Assembly (NCBI GenBank): GCA_902583575.1 | Contig: CACHWY010000002.1 | Location: 1 to 64,000 of the forward strand | Direction: 5' to 3' | Length of the DNA stretch: 64,000 nucleotides | From: an uncultured SAR86 cluster bacterium | GTDB lineage: Bacteria; Pseudomonadota; Gammaproteobacteria; Magnimaribacterales; D2472 | Shown here: positions 45,802 to 54,743 of the stretch, piece after piece | How the letters are laid out: each line of letters begins with the position of its first letter | Position numbering within the stretch: the first letter of the stretch is position 1 | The notes under the pieces: model-generated | The model's database searches: none | What the model saw: the letters and a program-made list of their open reading frames with translations, nothing else | What the model was told of the DNA's origin: nothing | Position numbers and translations under genes: made by a program

Positions 45802-45817
45802 TAGTTTTTTGAAACTA
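45802..45817. terminator. Small inverted repeat between convergent genes, weak terminator candidate
   Basis: TAGTTT at 45802-45807 pairs with AAACTA at 45812-45817 around TTTG, between the FkbM gene and the convergent asnB. The stem is short and AT-rich. Confidence 0.25.
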
Positions 45818-45849
45818 AAGGCAATTATCATAAAGCATTAATTTATTTA

Positions 45850-47550
45850 TTACTGAATTAAGTTTGAGAGACTAACCCATTGCCAAATATGAAAGCTAGA
45901 ATCATTATCTCCATCTTTATATTTTTGCCATTCATTTGACATTTCATTAATATCAAACCATGATGAAAAATCACTATCTTTTAGGTTTTCAATTTTTGAT
46001 TCAACATAATCACTTAGCTCATGACCTAGCCACTCTCTTTGAGGTGTTTGAAGGGGTCGTTTTGGAGAATTTGTAATTGAATCATCTAAGTATTCAGAGA
46101 CCAGTTCGCGTAGGAGATATTTTTGGATTCCATTTTTAATTTTATATTCATATGGTTGTGCAAACGCATATTCCACAAGTCTATAATCTAAAAAAGGCTC
46201 TCTTAGTTCAGTGCTATAAGCCATAGAAACTCTATCGTTGAATCTCAAAGCTCTTGGTATTTTCGTATAGAATAAATCTCTATATTGTTTATTAAGCAAT
46301 TCATTTTCAAAAGGAGTTGGATAGGATGGTTTTTTGGCCTTGGATAAAAACTCCTTACTAAGAACATTTTTTTTAAAAGGAGATCCTTTCATTCCTTGAA
46401 TTAATTGATCATTTTTTTTCAAGTAGTAATCATAGCCAGCCCATTGTTCATCCATGCCTTGACCATCTAATAAAACTATAACATCATCTTTTCTTGCTTC
46501 CTTAAATATCTTTGAATATGCAATAGTAGGAATTCCTCCACATGGCTCATCTTGAATATGAGTCAAGAAGTCAATTTCTTTAGTAAAATGATCAACTGTT
46601 AATAACACCTTATTTAGAGGATTTTGAGTAGTATTTATCATTTCTTTGACCCAAAAAAGTTCATCATAGTCTTTATGACCACAGTAGAAAGTATAAGCAT
46701 TGATATTCTCTTTTCCTTCCATCTGATTTACAAAAACTAACAATGTAGAACTATCAAGCCCTCCGCTAATATTGAAACCAACGCTTACGTCGGCCCTAAA
46801 TCTAAGTTCAATGCTATTTTTCAGCAGAGCAGCATATTTTTCTTTAACCTCATTAAAAGGAATTTTTTCGTCAAATTTTTTAACCTCTTCTTCAAAAACA
46901 TACCATTTTGTAATTGATATAGTTTTATTTTTTAGTTCCAAATAATGTCCTCCTGGTAGCTGATAAATTTCTTCCCAAAAAGTTTCGTCAGGCATCCCAT
47001 AGCTGCCATATGCAAAGTAGCTAGCCCATATTTCTTCATGGGGCTTTTTTTTGATTCCAGCTGCATGAATTGCTTTTATTTCAGATGAAAAATAAAATGA
47101 ATTATTGCTTTTATGATAGAAAAAAGGTTTTACTCCAAAACGATCTCGCGCTGCAAATAGAGACTTTGATTTGGTATCGTAGATGGCAAATGAAAACATA
47201 CCATTCAAATGTTTGAGACAGTCTTTACCCCAAAAAATAAATGCAGCTAGTAACACTTCAGTGTCACTAGACGTTTGAAATTCATAAGATGATTTAAGCT
47301 TTTTTCTTAGCTCAATGTAGTTGTATATTTCTCCATTAAAAACAACAGTATACCTTTTAGTTTTGTCGGAAAATGGTTGGTTAGCATTATTTGATAAATC
47401 AATAATAGATAGTCTATTGTGTCCAAGGGCAACGCCTTCTTCGAGCCACTTACCCTTATAATCAGGTCCTCTGTGATGTTGGACCATCAACATATCATCT
47501 ATTACATTAGACTTTGCGTTTTTTCCAAGAATACCTGCTATTCCACACAT
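45850..47550 (-). CDS. asnB: Asparagine synthetase (glutamine-hydrolysing), AsnB family
   Basis: 566 residues. Cys2 in MCGIAGILG is the glutaminase nucleophile and the PP-loop SGGLDSST is at about 260. It is shorter than the 639-residue AsnB-type protein at 11527-13446. Located in a glycan island, it may be a sugar amidotransferase rather than asparagine synthase. Only the second island shows it on the opposite strand from its neighbours. Confidence 0.85.
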   Translation of the reverse strand: MCGIAGILGKNAKSNVIDDMLMVQHHRGPDYKGKWLEEGVALGHNRLSIIDLSNNANQPFSDKTKRYTVVFNGEIYNYIELRKKLKSSYEFQTSSDTEVLLAAFIFWGKDCLKHLNGMFSFAIYDTKSKSLFAARDRFGVKPFFYHKSNNSFYFSSEIKAIHAAGIKKKPHEEIWASYFAYGSYGMPDETFWEEIYQLPGGHYLELKNKTISITKWYVFEEEVKKFDEKIPFNEVKEKYAALLKNSIELRFRADVSVGFNISGGLDSSTLLVFVNQMEGKENINAYTFYCGHKDYDELFWVKEMINTTQNPLNKVLLTVDHFTKEIDFLTHIQDEPCGGIPTIAYSKIFKEARKDDVIVLLDGQGMDEQWAGYDYYLKKNDQLIQGMKGSPFKKNVLSKEFLSKAKKPSYPTPFENELLNKQYRDLFYTKIPRALRFNDRVSMAYSTELREPFLDYRLVEYAFAQPYEYKIKNGIQKYLLRELVSEYLDDSITNSPKRPLQTPQREWLGHELSDYVESKIENLKDSDFSSWFDINEMSNEWQKYKDGDNDSSFHIWQWVSLSNLIQ

Positions 47551-47753
47551 TTTCTTTTTAGACTTTATACAAGCTCATTAAATATTATGATCTAATTTAT
47601 GATATGTTAGAACTTTAACTCAATATAATTGACCTGACAATGCGCCTCAAGAAAATAAAAAGTTAGATTATTATGCCTCTAATAAATTTAACACGATAAA
47701 ATAATAAATACATTTATAATATTAAAAAATTTAATTTAAATAAGGTACATATA

Positions 47754-48728
47754 TTGATAAAAGATGTTTCATTAATAATTCCTTGTCAGAATGCTGATAC
47801 AAAGTTATTTCAACTGTTTAAAATTATTCCAAATTGGGAAATAATCCCTAATGAAATAATAGTAATAGATTCGTCATTAGAAAAAATTTTAATTCCTAAA
47901 GATTTTGAATTATTTGTAAAGGAACAAAATATAGACTTTCTATTAATTTATAAAAAAAATCTATTCCCAGGACATGCTCGCAATATTGGTATAAGTAAAG
48001 CAAAAAATTCAGTTCTAGCATTTCTTGATACATCAACAAGTCCCTCTGATGATTGGCTTTCTAAAGGTTTGAATGCGATGAAACATCAAAATACTGATGG
48101 AGTATGGGGTAACACATGTTATCAAGCAGATAAATTTTTACCAAAAATTTTTAGAGCATGTACTTTTGGATCAAATCCTATCAAAACGTTTCCAGGCACT
48201 ATAATGAAAAAAAGCATATTCAATAAGTGCGGTTTATTTATTGAGACAGTTCGAGCAGGCGAGGATGGAGATTGGATGAGCAGGGCTGAACTTCACAACA
48301 TTAATATGTCCATACCTGAAAATTTTTTGAATTATGACGAACTTAATAATATAGGATTTAAAAAAATACTAAAAAAATGGTTTAGAAATTATATCTTTGG
48401 CGCTAAGTTACCATTTTTTAGAGCACACAAAGATTACTATTTTTATGCTATTTCTTTTGTTGCAGTCATTATTGCTTTTAATTGGAACTGGATTTTAGCT
48501 TCATGGGACGAGCAAAGTGTTTTTTATATACCAAATATTACAAAAATCAGTATATTAATTATTTTTATAATCTATATTTACTTGAGAGGAATATTTCTTC
48601 CTCGAAAGAAGGGTGAGAATTTGAGTTTCATATTTCCGATCAACTTTATATTTATAGCTATATTCTCAGCTTTTCTTGATTTTACAAAAACCTTGGCATT
48701 TGGTTACTCAAAATTTTTTAAAAAGTAA
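47754..48728 (+). CDS. Glycosyltransferase family 2 with C-terminal membrane segments (TTG start)
   Basis: 324 residues, TTG start with AAGG about 8 bases upstream. VSLIIPCQNAD (about 4-14) opens the GT-A fold; AFLDTSTSP (about 92-100) is the position of the metal-binding DxD, here DTS instead of a full DxD. Two or three membrane segments lie at about 230-320. Donor sugar unknown. The altered DxD is a caution about activity. Confidence 0.75.
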   Translation: MIKDVSLIIPCQNADTKLFQLFKIIPNWEIIPNEIIVIDSSLEKILIPKDFELFVKEQNIDFLLIYKKNLFPGHARNIGISKAKNSVLAFLDTSTSPSDDWLSKGLNAMKHQNTDGVWGNTCYQADKFLPKIFRACTFGSNPIKTFPGTIMKKSIFNKCGLFIETVRAGEDGDWMSRAELHNINMSIPENFLNYDELNNIGFKKILKKWFRNYIFGAKLPFFRAHKDYYFYAISFVAVIIAFNWNWILASWDEQSVFYIPNITKISILIIFIIYIYLRGIFLPRKKGENLSFIFPINFIFIAIFSAFLDFTKTLAFGYSKFFKK

Positions 48729-48742
48729 ACCTCTATGAAATT

Positions 48743-49429
48743 ATGCTAAAACCAAGACTTTTTTGTTTCTGGACAGACGATAACATGATGAGTATTGATC
48801 GTCGTAACGCGTTATCTTCGCTTTCAAACACAGGTCTAGAGGTAATATTTATAAATCAGGATAATCTTTCAAATTGGATTCTAAAAGATGTCCCCCTTCA
48901 TGCCTCTTATGAATATTTAAGCTCTGTCCACAAAGCAGACTATCTTAGATGTTACTTTATGCACCATCATGGTGGAGCTTATTCAGATGTTAAAGTGATT
49001 GAGGACTCTTGGTTATCTTCATTTGAAGATCTTGAAAAAAGCGATTATTTAATTAATGGATACAGGGAAATTAACTGTATTGAAACAGCACGCGGTAGAG
49101 GATTATTAAAAGATATCTGGCTTGCATTAAATTTTTACAAGGTAATTGGAAATGGAGCATACATTTGTAAACCAAATACTTCATTTACAAATGAATGGTT
49201 TAATTCAGTTCAAAAAATTCTTGATTCTAAAAGTGAAGTTTTAAAAAAGCATCCATCAAAGAGCCCTAGAGATTTTTATTTAAAAAGATATGATGATGGG
49301 AGTATTAGCAATTATCCAATTAGATGGACAGAAATATGTGGAGAGGTATTCCATCCTCTTTGCTTAAAGTATTCAAAAAAGCTTTTAAAAAATTTACCCA
49401 CACCAGATTTTTCCCAACCGTATTTATAA
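48743..49429 (+). CDS. Capsular polysaccharide synthesis protein (Caps_synth/GT32-like glycosyltransferase)
   Basis: 228 residues. KADYLRCYFMHHHGGAYSDVK (about 54-75) matches the GG-x-Y-x-D motif of Caps_synth enzymes, which use a variant DxK-type site rather than DxD. It probably adds a sugar to the glycan made by the second island. It ends directly before the Wzx-like gene. Confidence 0.72.
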   Translation: MLKPRLFCFWTDDNMMSIDRRNALSSLSNTGLEVIFINQDNLSNWILKDVPLHASYEYLSSVHKADYLRCYFMHHHGGAYSDVKVIEDSWLSSFEDLEKSDYLINGYREINCIETARGRGLLKDIWLALNFYKVIGNGAYICKPNTSFTNEWFNSVQKILDSKSEVLKKHPSKSPRDFYLKRYDDGSISNYPIRWTEICGEVFHPLCLKYSKKLLKNLPTPDFSQPYL

Positions 49430-50584
49430 ATGATTTCAATCTTAAAAAATTTCCCAGTTGTAATACACCAGTTATTTTTTTTATTTTCACAATTATTAAT
49501 TTTATATTTATATGGAATTGGTTATTCTGGCTCACTTGCATACATAGGAGCAGTCTCAACATTTTTAGCTATTTTAATATGCCTTAGATGGGACATTGAA
49601 ATATTGGTTAGCAAATCTCAAACATTATCTGAAAATTTACATGATGCCAGTCTGACTATTGTTTTTATGACAATCATTGTAGTCTTTTTAAATGTTATAT
49701 TGGATAATCTTATACCAAATCACATAATTTTATCAGCATTAGCAATAGCGATACACGAATCATTGGTTTCAATTTTATTTGTACAAAAAAAAATATATAT
49801 TTATTCTTTTTTTAGAACCTTGCCTGCAATTGCCCTAGTTTTTTTTGCATTCTTAGGCCTTGGACCAGAGATAATTTGGCCTGCATCATTTTTTGTATCT
49901 GTATTTTTCTTAATAATATATTTTAAAAATTTGTTCATAAAAGCTTTTCTAAATTCAAGCATACAAAGAGTAAAAGATATAAAGATATTGAACAAGATTA
50001 ATGCTGCCATCACAGCAACTACTTTTTCTTTTTTCTCAGCTTTATTCATAATTATTATTAATTACTACTATGGTGATGATTATGTAGGCTTATGGGCAAA
50101 TACTATTCGTATTTTTAATTCTGTTTTAATATTTTTATTAGCAGCTAGTTTGCCTTTTGCTCTGAATATGCTCAGAGATAAAAATTTTGCTTTTGAAAAG
50201 GTGATGATATTCTTTTACTTATGGTTATTGTTACTACCTTTAATAATAATATCTTTTTTAGTTGTTTCAAATTTTGGAGTATCTATTTTTTCTATTTTTA
50301 AATCATTAGAATTTGAGATTACAAATACCAACCTAAGCATTATTTTCCTCATTGGAACGGCTATTTCTTTTATTGGTTCAACGCAAGGACTCTATCAGGC
50401 TATTAATAAAAACATTATATTGTTCTTAATGATTATCATTACTGCGTTATTTGGACTATTTGTCTTATTAAATTCTACTTTAACTTTTAAAATATTAATT
50501 GAAATATTTTTACTTCTTGCCATGATAATTGTATCTATGGTACTAGCCCATCTCATATACCATTTAATATATAAAATAAAATAA
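49430..50584 (+). CDS. Wzx-like polysaccharide flippase / polytopic membrane protein
   Basis: 384 residues, with about ten to twelve hydrophobic segments and few charged loops. Context next to glycosyltransferases and the N-terminal pattern point to the Wzx/MATE-type repeat-unit flippase family. Sequence conservation in this family is poor, and a 384-residue length is slightly short. Its ATG abuts the previous stop and its stop overlaps the next start by one base. Confidence 0.6.
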   Translation: MISILKNFPVVIHQLFFLFSQLLILYLYGIGYSGSLAYIGAVSTFLAILICLRWDIEILVSKSQTLSENLHDASLTIVFMTIIVVFLNVILDNLIPNHIILSALAIAIHESLVSILFVQKKIYIYSFFRTLPAIALVFFAFLGLGPEIIWPASFFVSVFFLIIYFKNLFIKAFLNSSIQRVKDIKILNKINAAITATTFSFFSALFIIIINYYYGDDYVGLWANTIRIFNSVLIFLLAASLPFALNMLRDKNFAFEKVMIFFYLWLLLLPLIIISFLVVSNFGVSIFSIFKSLEFEITNTNLSIIFLIGTAISFIGSTQGLYQAINKNIILFLMIIITALFGLFVLLNSTLTFKILIEIFLLLAMIIVSMVLAHLIYHLIYKIK

Positions 50585-51018
50585 TGAATATTAATTATCC
50601 TGATACCTATATCAAAAACATATTTGAAAAAACAAATACAATTGCAGTTATTGGCGCAAGTGCTAATAAAGAAAGAGATAGCTATAAGGTTATGAATAAT
50701 TTGATAAAAAATGGCTATAAAGTTTTCCCAGTAAACCCTAACGAGAGAGGTAATTTAATTTTGGGGCAAGAATGTTATTCCGATATTGAAGACATTAAAA
50801 GACATATCGATTTGGTTGATATATTTAGAGAAAAAAAAGCAGTCATGGGTATCGCAAAACAAGCAATAAAAATAGGTGCAAAATTTTTGTGGATGCAAGA
50901 GGGCATTATTCATAATGAAGCTGAAAGTCTTGCAGAAAGTGCAGGCATAAAAGTTATTATGAACAGATGTATAAAAAAAGAATTATCTAAGCATTATTGG
51001 ACTAATAAAATTAAATAG
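50584..51018 (+). CDS. CoA-binding domain protein (YccU-like)
   Basis: 144 residues. TIAVIGASANKERDSYKVM (about 18-36) opens a Rossmann fold of the CoA_binding family, and FLWMQEGIIH is typical of YccU-type proteins. The reaction is unknown. It overlaps the previous gene by one base (TAATG). Confidence 0.82.
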   Translation: MNINYPDTYIKNIFEKTNTIAVIGASANKERDSYKVMNNLIKNGYKVFPVNPNERGNLILGQECYSDIEDIKRHIDLVDIFREKKAVMGIAKQAIKIGAKFLWMQEGIIHNEAESLAESAGIKVIMNRCIKKELSKHYWTNKIK

Positions 51019-51035
51019 CTTTAAATAGGATTTAT

Positions 51036-51839
51036 ATGAGCAATAAAAATCAATCTCTTTTAAAAGAAATAAAAAATTCTGGGATCTTGCGTCTGATTTT
51101 AAATGAACCAAAAAATAAGAATGCATTATCTAAAAAGATGATATCTAACTTAAAGGAAGCTATTTTACTTGCCTCATCTGATAATTTAGTCAAAGTAATC
51201 ATAATTGCAGCTAATGGAAATGTTTATAGCGCTGGCCATGATTTAAAGGAAATTACAGAAGCTAGATCTCATAAAGATGGTGGTAATTTATATTTTAGAG
51301 ATTTATTTAACTCATGCTCAGATTTAATGAAATTGATAGTCGAATGCCCTAAGCCTATTATTGCTGAAGTTAATGGAGTTGCAACAGCAGCTGGATGTCA
51401 ACTCGTTGCTTCATGTGATCTCGCAATTTCATCTGAACATTCAAGATTTGCAACTCCTGGAGTAAATATAGGTTTGTTTTGTTCAACTCCCATGGTCGCT
51501 TTATCAAGGAGTGTAAGTAAAAAAGATGCAATGAAGATGCTTTTAATTGGTGACATGATTAATGCAAAAGAAGCAAGAAGAATTTCACTCATTAATGACT
51601 TTGTTTCAGAGAAAGAGCTAACAAAATCAGTTATGGATTTAGCAGAAAAAATTTCAAAAAAATCAGCTACAATAGTCTCAATTGGAAAAGAAGCATTTTA
51701 TAAACAATCTGAACTAAATTTATTCGATGCCTATGAATATACTTCAAGGATAATGACAGAAAATACATTAAATGAAAATGCAAAAGAAGGTATTAATGCA
51801 TTCCTAGAAAAACGAAAGCCAAATTGGGAGGATATTTAA
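51036..51839 (+). CDS. Enoyl-CoA hydratase/isomerase family protein
   Basis: 267 residues. Crotonase-fold signatures: LNEPKNKNALSKKM (about 21-34), YSAGHDLKEI (about 64-73, oxyanion hole) and the GVATAAGCQLVASCDLAI block (about 112-130). The usual catalytic glutamates are not obvious at their standard positions, so the exact reaction is uncertain. Its stop overlaps the apt Shine-Dalgarno region. Confidence 0.85.
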   Translation: MSNKNQSLLKEIKNSGILRLILNEPKNKNALSKKMISNLKEAILLASSDNLVKVIIIAANGNVYSAGHDLKEITEARSHKDGGNLYFRDLFNSCSDLMKLIVECPKPIIAEVNGVATAAGCQLVASCDLAISSEHSRFATPGVNIGLFCSTPMVALSRSVSKKDAMKMLLIGDMINAKEARRISLINDFVSEKELTKSVMDLAEKISKKSATIVSIGKEAFYKQSELNLFDAYEYTSRIMTENTLNENAKEGINAFLEKRKPNWEDI

Positions 51840-51843
51840 AATC
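51826..51843 (+). promoter_or_regulatory. Shine-Dalgarno plus AUC start region for apt
   Basis: GGGAGG at 51826-51831 is followed after 9 bases by ATC at 51841-51843, one base after the upstream TAA stop (51837-51839). No ATG, GTG or TTG occurs in frame before the conserved apt N-terminus. Confidence 0.55.
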
Positions 51844-52383
51844 AACGACCCTTTAAACCTTAAAAAATTTATTAGAACAGTTGATAATTTCCCTATTGAT
51901 GGAATTTCTTTCCGAGATATTACTAGTCTAATTGAAACTCCTGAGGCATTTGTAAAAACATGCGATGAATTAACAAAAATTGCTAAAGATTTTGGCGCTG
52001 AAATTGTTGCCAGCATTGAGAGTAGGGGTTTTATCTTTGCTGGAACCATAGCAAGAGATTTAAGCTTACCTTTTGTTTTAGCTAGAAAGCCAGGAAAACT
52101 TCCCAATGAAACTTATAAAAAGAATTTTGATCTTGAGTACGGAAGCACATCAATAGAGATACAAAAAAATACTGTTATAGGAAATAACCAAAAAGTTGTT
52201 ATTGTTGATGATTTGGTTGCAACCGGAGGAACAGCTATAGCATGTGCAGAATTATTTACAGAAAACTTTAATGTTAAAAATTCAGATATTCTGATCTTAA
52301 GCATCATTGATCTGCCTGACCTTGGAGGCAGTAAATTAATCAAAGAAAAAGGTTTTGCTATAAAAACAATAATTGATTATTGA
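51841..52383 (+). CDS. apt: Adenine phosphoribosyltransferase (non-canonical AUC start)
   Basis: 180 residues read from ATC at 51841; no standard start codon gives a complete product, so ordinary gene calling would miss it. NLKKFIRTVDNFPIDGISFR aligns with the Apt N-terminus, ESRGFIFAGTIA with the nucleotide site, and VVIVDDLVATGGTAIA (about 119-134) is the PRPP-binding motif. It converts adenine and PRPP to AMP. Its stop overlaps the convergent SDR gene by 7 bases. An assembly error at the start is the main alternative. Confidence 0.9.
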   Translation: MNDPLNLKKFIRTVDNFPIDGISFRDITSLIETPEAFVKTCDELTKIAKDFGAEIVASIESRGFIFAGTIARDLSLPFVLARKPGKLPNETYKKNFDLEYGSTSIEIQKNTVIGNNQKVVIVDDLVATGGTAIACAELFTENFNVKNSDILILSIIDLPDLGGSKLIKEKGFAIKTIIDY

Positions 52384-53132
52384 TTTCTTTTAGTTATTGA
52401 TTTCCAAATATCTATTGCTGTCTTAAATCTTAAAAAAGGCCTAGTAATTTTATAAACCTTCCCAGGTACCACCTCTGTTTTTTTATTAAGAGAAGCTTTT
52501 TCAGTCTCTTTTACAACTTGTTCTGGTTTAACCCACATCCAATTAGGAACTTTTTTTTCTAGATGATCTAATCCCGCTCTTTTATGTGCAGAGGTTCGGA
52601 CATATCCAGGTAAACTTACAGTAACTGATATGCCAGTATCTTTCAGTTCTGCAGATATTGATTTTCCATATGCATACACCCCGGATTTAATACTTGAGTA
52701 TATTGATGATTTTGGCATTGCAGTTATTGCACCAATACTAGAGATTATAACTATCCTTCCATTTCCCCTTTCTATCATCGAGGGAAGGAAACCTTCTATT
52801 AGATCTATTACACCACCGCACATAAGATAATATGCACGATCTTTCTCATCAGCACTTAATTGACCTATAGGACCATTAACCGCAACACCTGCATTAGCTA
52901 CGATTAAATCAGGTATTCTTTGGGAATTTACTATTGATTTTATTGAATCTGGTTTACTTAAATCATTGGTATAAAATTTTGCATTTTTATATGCCAAATT
53001 TAATTCAGCTTTTTTGGATCTTTCTTTGTTATTTGATATTAGGCTTAAATCCCATCCTTGATTGGAAAGATATTTTGCATATGCAAATCCAATTCCAGAT
53101 GAAGCTCCTGTTATCAACGCTTTTAAGTTCAT
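52377..53132 (-). CDS. Short-chain dehydrogenase/reductase
   Basis: 251 residues. The NAD(P) loop TGASSGIGFAYAKYL is at about 7-21; the catalytic Ser/Tyr/Lys appear in IISSIGAI and YSSIK (Tyr at about 155). Substrate unknown. It lies near fatty-acid-type genes (enoyl-CoA hydratase, acyl-CoA synthetase), so acyl or lipid metabolism is plausible. Confidence 0.85.
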   Translation of the reverse strand: MNLKALITGASSGIGFAYAKYLSNQGWDLSLISNNKERSKKAELNLAYKNAKFYTNDLSKPDSIKSIVNSQRIPDLIVANAGVAVNGPIGQLSADEKDRAYYLMCGGVIDLIEGFLPSMIERGNGRIVIISSIGAITAMPKSSIYSSIKSGVYAYGKSISAELKDTGISVTVSLPGYVRTSAHKRAGLDHLEKKVPNWMWVKPEQVVKETEKASLNKKTEVVPGKVYKITRPFLRFKTAIDIWKSITKRNQ

Positions 53133-53207
53133 AATTTTTTATTTTATATTTCTATTCAATAATATATAAGCTTAACCTGAAACATTTTTCTTTGATATGA
53201 TTTAATT

Positions 53208-54218
53208 ATGAAAAGTACTTATGGCAGATTAATGTTAGATATCGATGGTATAAGTCTATCTAATGAAGACAAAAAATTGATATCAAATAACCATGTAGGA
53301 GGATTGATATTTTTTTCTAAAAATTTTGAATCTTTTCAACAGATATCAAATCTTGTAAAAGAAGTTAGAGAAATAAAAGAAAATATTCTTATAGCTGTTG
53401 ACCAGGAGGGAGGTAGGGTCCAAAGACTTAATAATGAGTTTACTAACATCCCATCTATGCAAGAAATTGCAAGATTTGCAAAAGAACATAATGACTCCTC
53501 TATTTGTAAAGACATTGGATGGCTTATATCTAGTGAATTAATCGCAACAGGTATAGATATAAATTTTGCTCCAGTTTTAGATATTGATGAGAGTACGAGC
53601 AGCATAATAGGTAATAGAGCATTCTCAGATAACCCTGAGGAAGTAATTTCTATGGCTTCAGACTATATCGATGGCATGCATCAGGCAGGAATGAGTTCTA
53701 CAGGCAAGCATTTCCCTGGCCATGGAGGAGTTGTTGAAGACAGTCATAAAGAATTACCAGAAGATATTAGACAATTAGATGATTTGATGAATTTTGATAT
53801 GAGGCCATACATTAAGTTGGCAAATAAGCTTGATGCAATAATGTGTGCGCATATTTTATTTCCAAATATACATAAAAGCATACCAAGCTTTTCTGAGTAT
53901 TGGATAAAAGAAATCGTTAGAAACAAAATCAATTATGATGGATTAATTTTTAGTGATGATTTGACTATGTTAGGTGCCGGTGGAGAGACATGCTCTGAAA
54001 AGGCTAGAAAATCAATTCAAGCAGGATGCGATATGGTTTTAGTTTGCAATAATAGGAAAGAAATTGAAGGCGTAATAAATGTTTTTGATGAAATGGGCGT
54101 TGAGCCTTCTGAAAGATTGTCAAAAATGAAAAAGAGAACGAATATAGATTGGAATGAACTAAATAACAGCGATAGAAAAAGTAATATTAATATTAAATTA
54201 GAAAAAATAAGGAGTTAG
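53208..54218 (+). CDS. nagZ: Beta-N-acetylhexosaminidase
   Basis: 336 residues, near the 341 of E. coli NagZ. GH3-family blocks: AVDQEGGRVQRL (about 64-75), NFAPVLDID (about 121-129), the GKHFPGHGGVVEDSH motif (about 165-179) and SDDLTMLGA (about 248). It removes GlcNAc from muropeptides in cell-wall recycling. It is followed by a cupin gene after 1 base. Confidence 0.9.
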   Translation: MKSTYGRLMLDIDGISLSNEDKKLISNNHVGGLIFFSKNFESFQQISNLVKEVREIKENILIAVDQEGGRVQRLNNEFTNIPSMQEIARFAKEHNDSSICKDIGWLISSELIATGIDINFAPVLDIDESTSSIIGNRAFSDNPEEVISMASDYIDGMHQAGMSSTGKHFPGHGGVVEDSHKELPEDIRQLDDLMNFDMRPYIKLANKLDAIMCAHILFPNIHKSIPSFSEYWIKEIVRNKINYDGLIFSDDLTMLGAGGETCSEKARKSIQAGCDMVLVCNNRKEIEGVINVFDEMGVEPSERLSKMKKRTNIDWNELNNSDRKSNINIKLEKIRS

Positions 54219-54219
54219 T

Positions 54220-54741
54220 ATGAGAAGAATAATAACGGGTCATAATGAAAAAGGTAAATCAATTATTACATTAGATGGACCGCCAGCATGCTCAATAGGA
54301 GAAGATGTCGGAGGGCTTTATGAATTATGGAGTACCGATGGCGGAGAAATAAATTCTACTGATAAAGAGGATAGGGCAGATCAAGATATTATTCTTTCCC
54401 CACCTAAGGGAGGAACAAAATTTAGATATTTTCAAATTAATCCACTTCCTAAAGGAGTTCCTGATGATATGTTGCAAGAAATAGCTGCAGATGCTTTTGA
54501 AAAGATTGGGGCAGCTCATCATAGAGTTGATACCACTAGACATCCAGCAATGCATAAAACTGAGACCATTGACTATATTATTCTATTAAAAGGTGATGTA
54601 ACTTTGTTACTTGACGAAGAAGAGGTTAAGTTAGAGCCCTTTGATGTTGTTGTGCAAAGAGGAACTAATCATGCTTGGGTAAATAATGGAAATGAGCCGG
54701 CATTATTAATAGCAGTATTAATAGATAGTAAAATTAAATAA
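54220..54741 (+). CDS. Cupin-domain protein
   Basis: 173 residues. The conserved second half has RHPAMHKTETIDYIILLKGD and GTNHAWVN, giving the usual metal-binding histidines of a cupin barrel. The N-terminal half lacks a familiar domain. Substrate unknown. Convergent with the acyl-CoA synthetase with a 2-base gap. Confidence 0.78.
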   Translation: MRRIITGHNEKGKSIITLDGPPACSIGEDVGGLYELWSTDGGEINSTDKEDRADQDIILSPPKGGTKFRYFQINPLPKGVPDDMLQEIAADAFEKIGAAHHRVDTTRHPAMHKTETIDYIILLKGDVTLLLDEEEVKLEPFDVVVQRGTNHAWVNNGNEPALLIAVLIDSKIK

Positions 54742-54743
54742 TT

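Noticed and set aside
47551-47753. 203-base divergent gap between asnB and the glycosyltransferase considered for an RNA gene
   Set aside because: No stable structure or ORF seen; probably holds the promoters of both genes.
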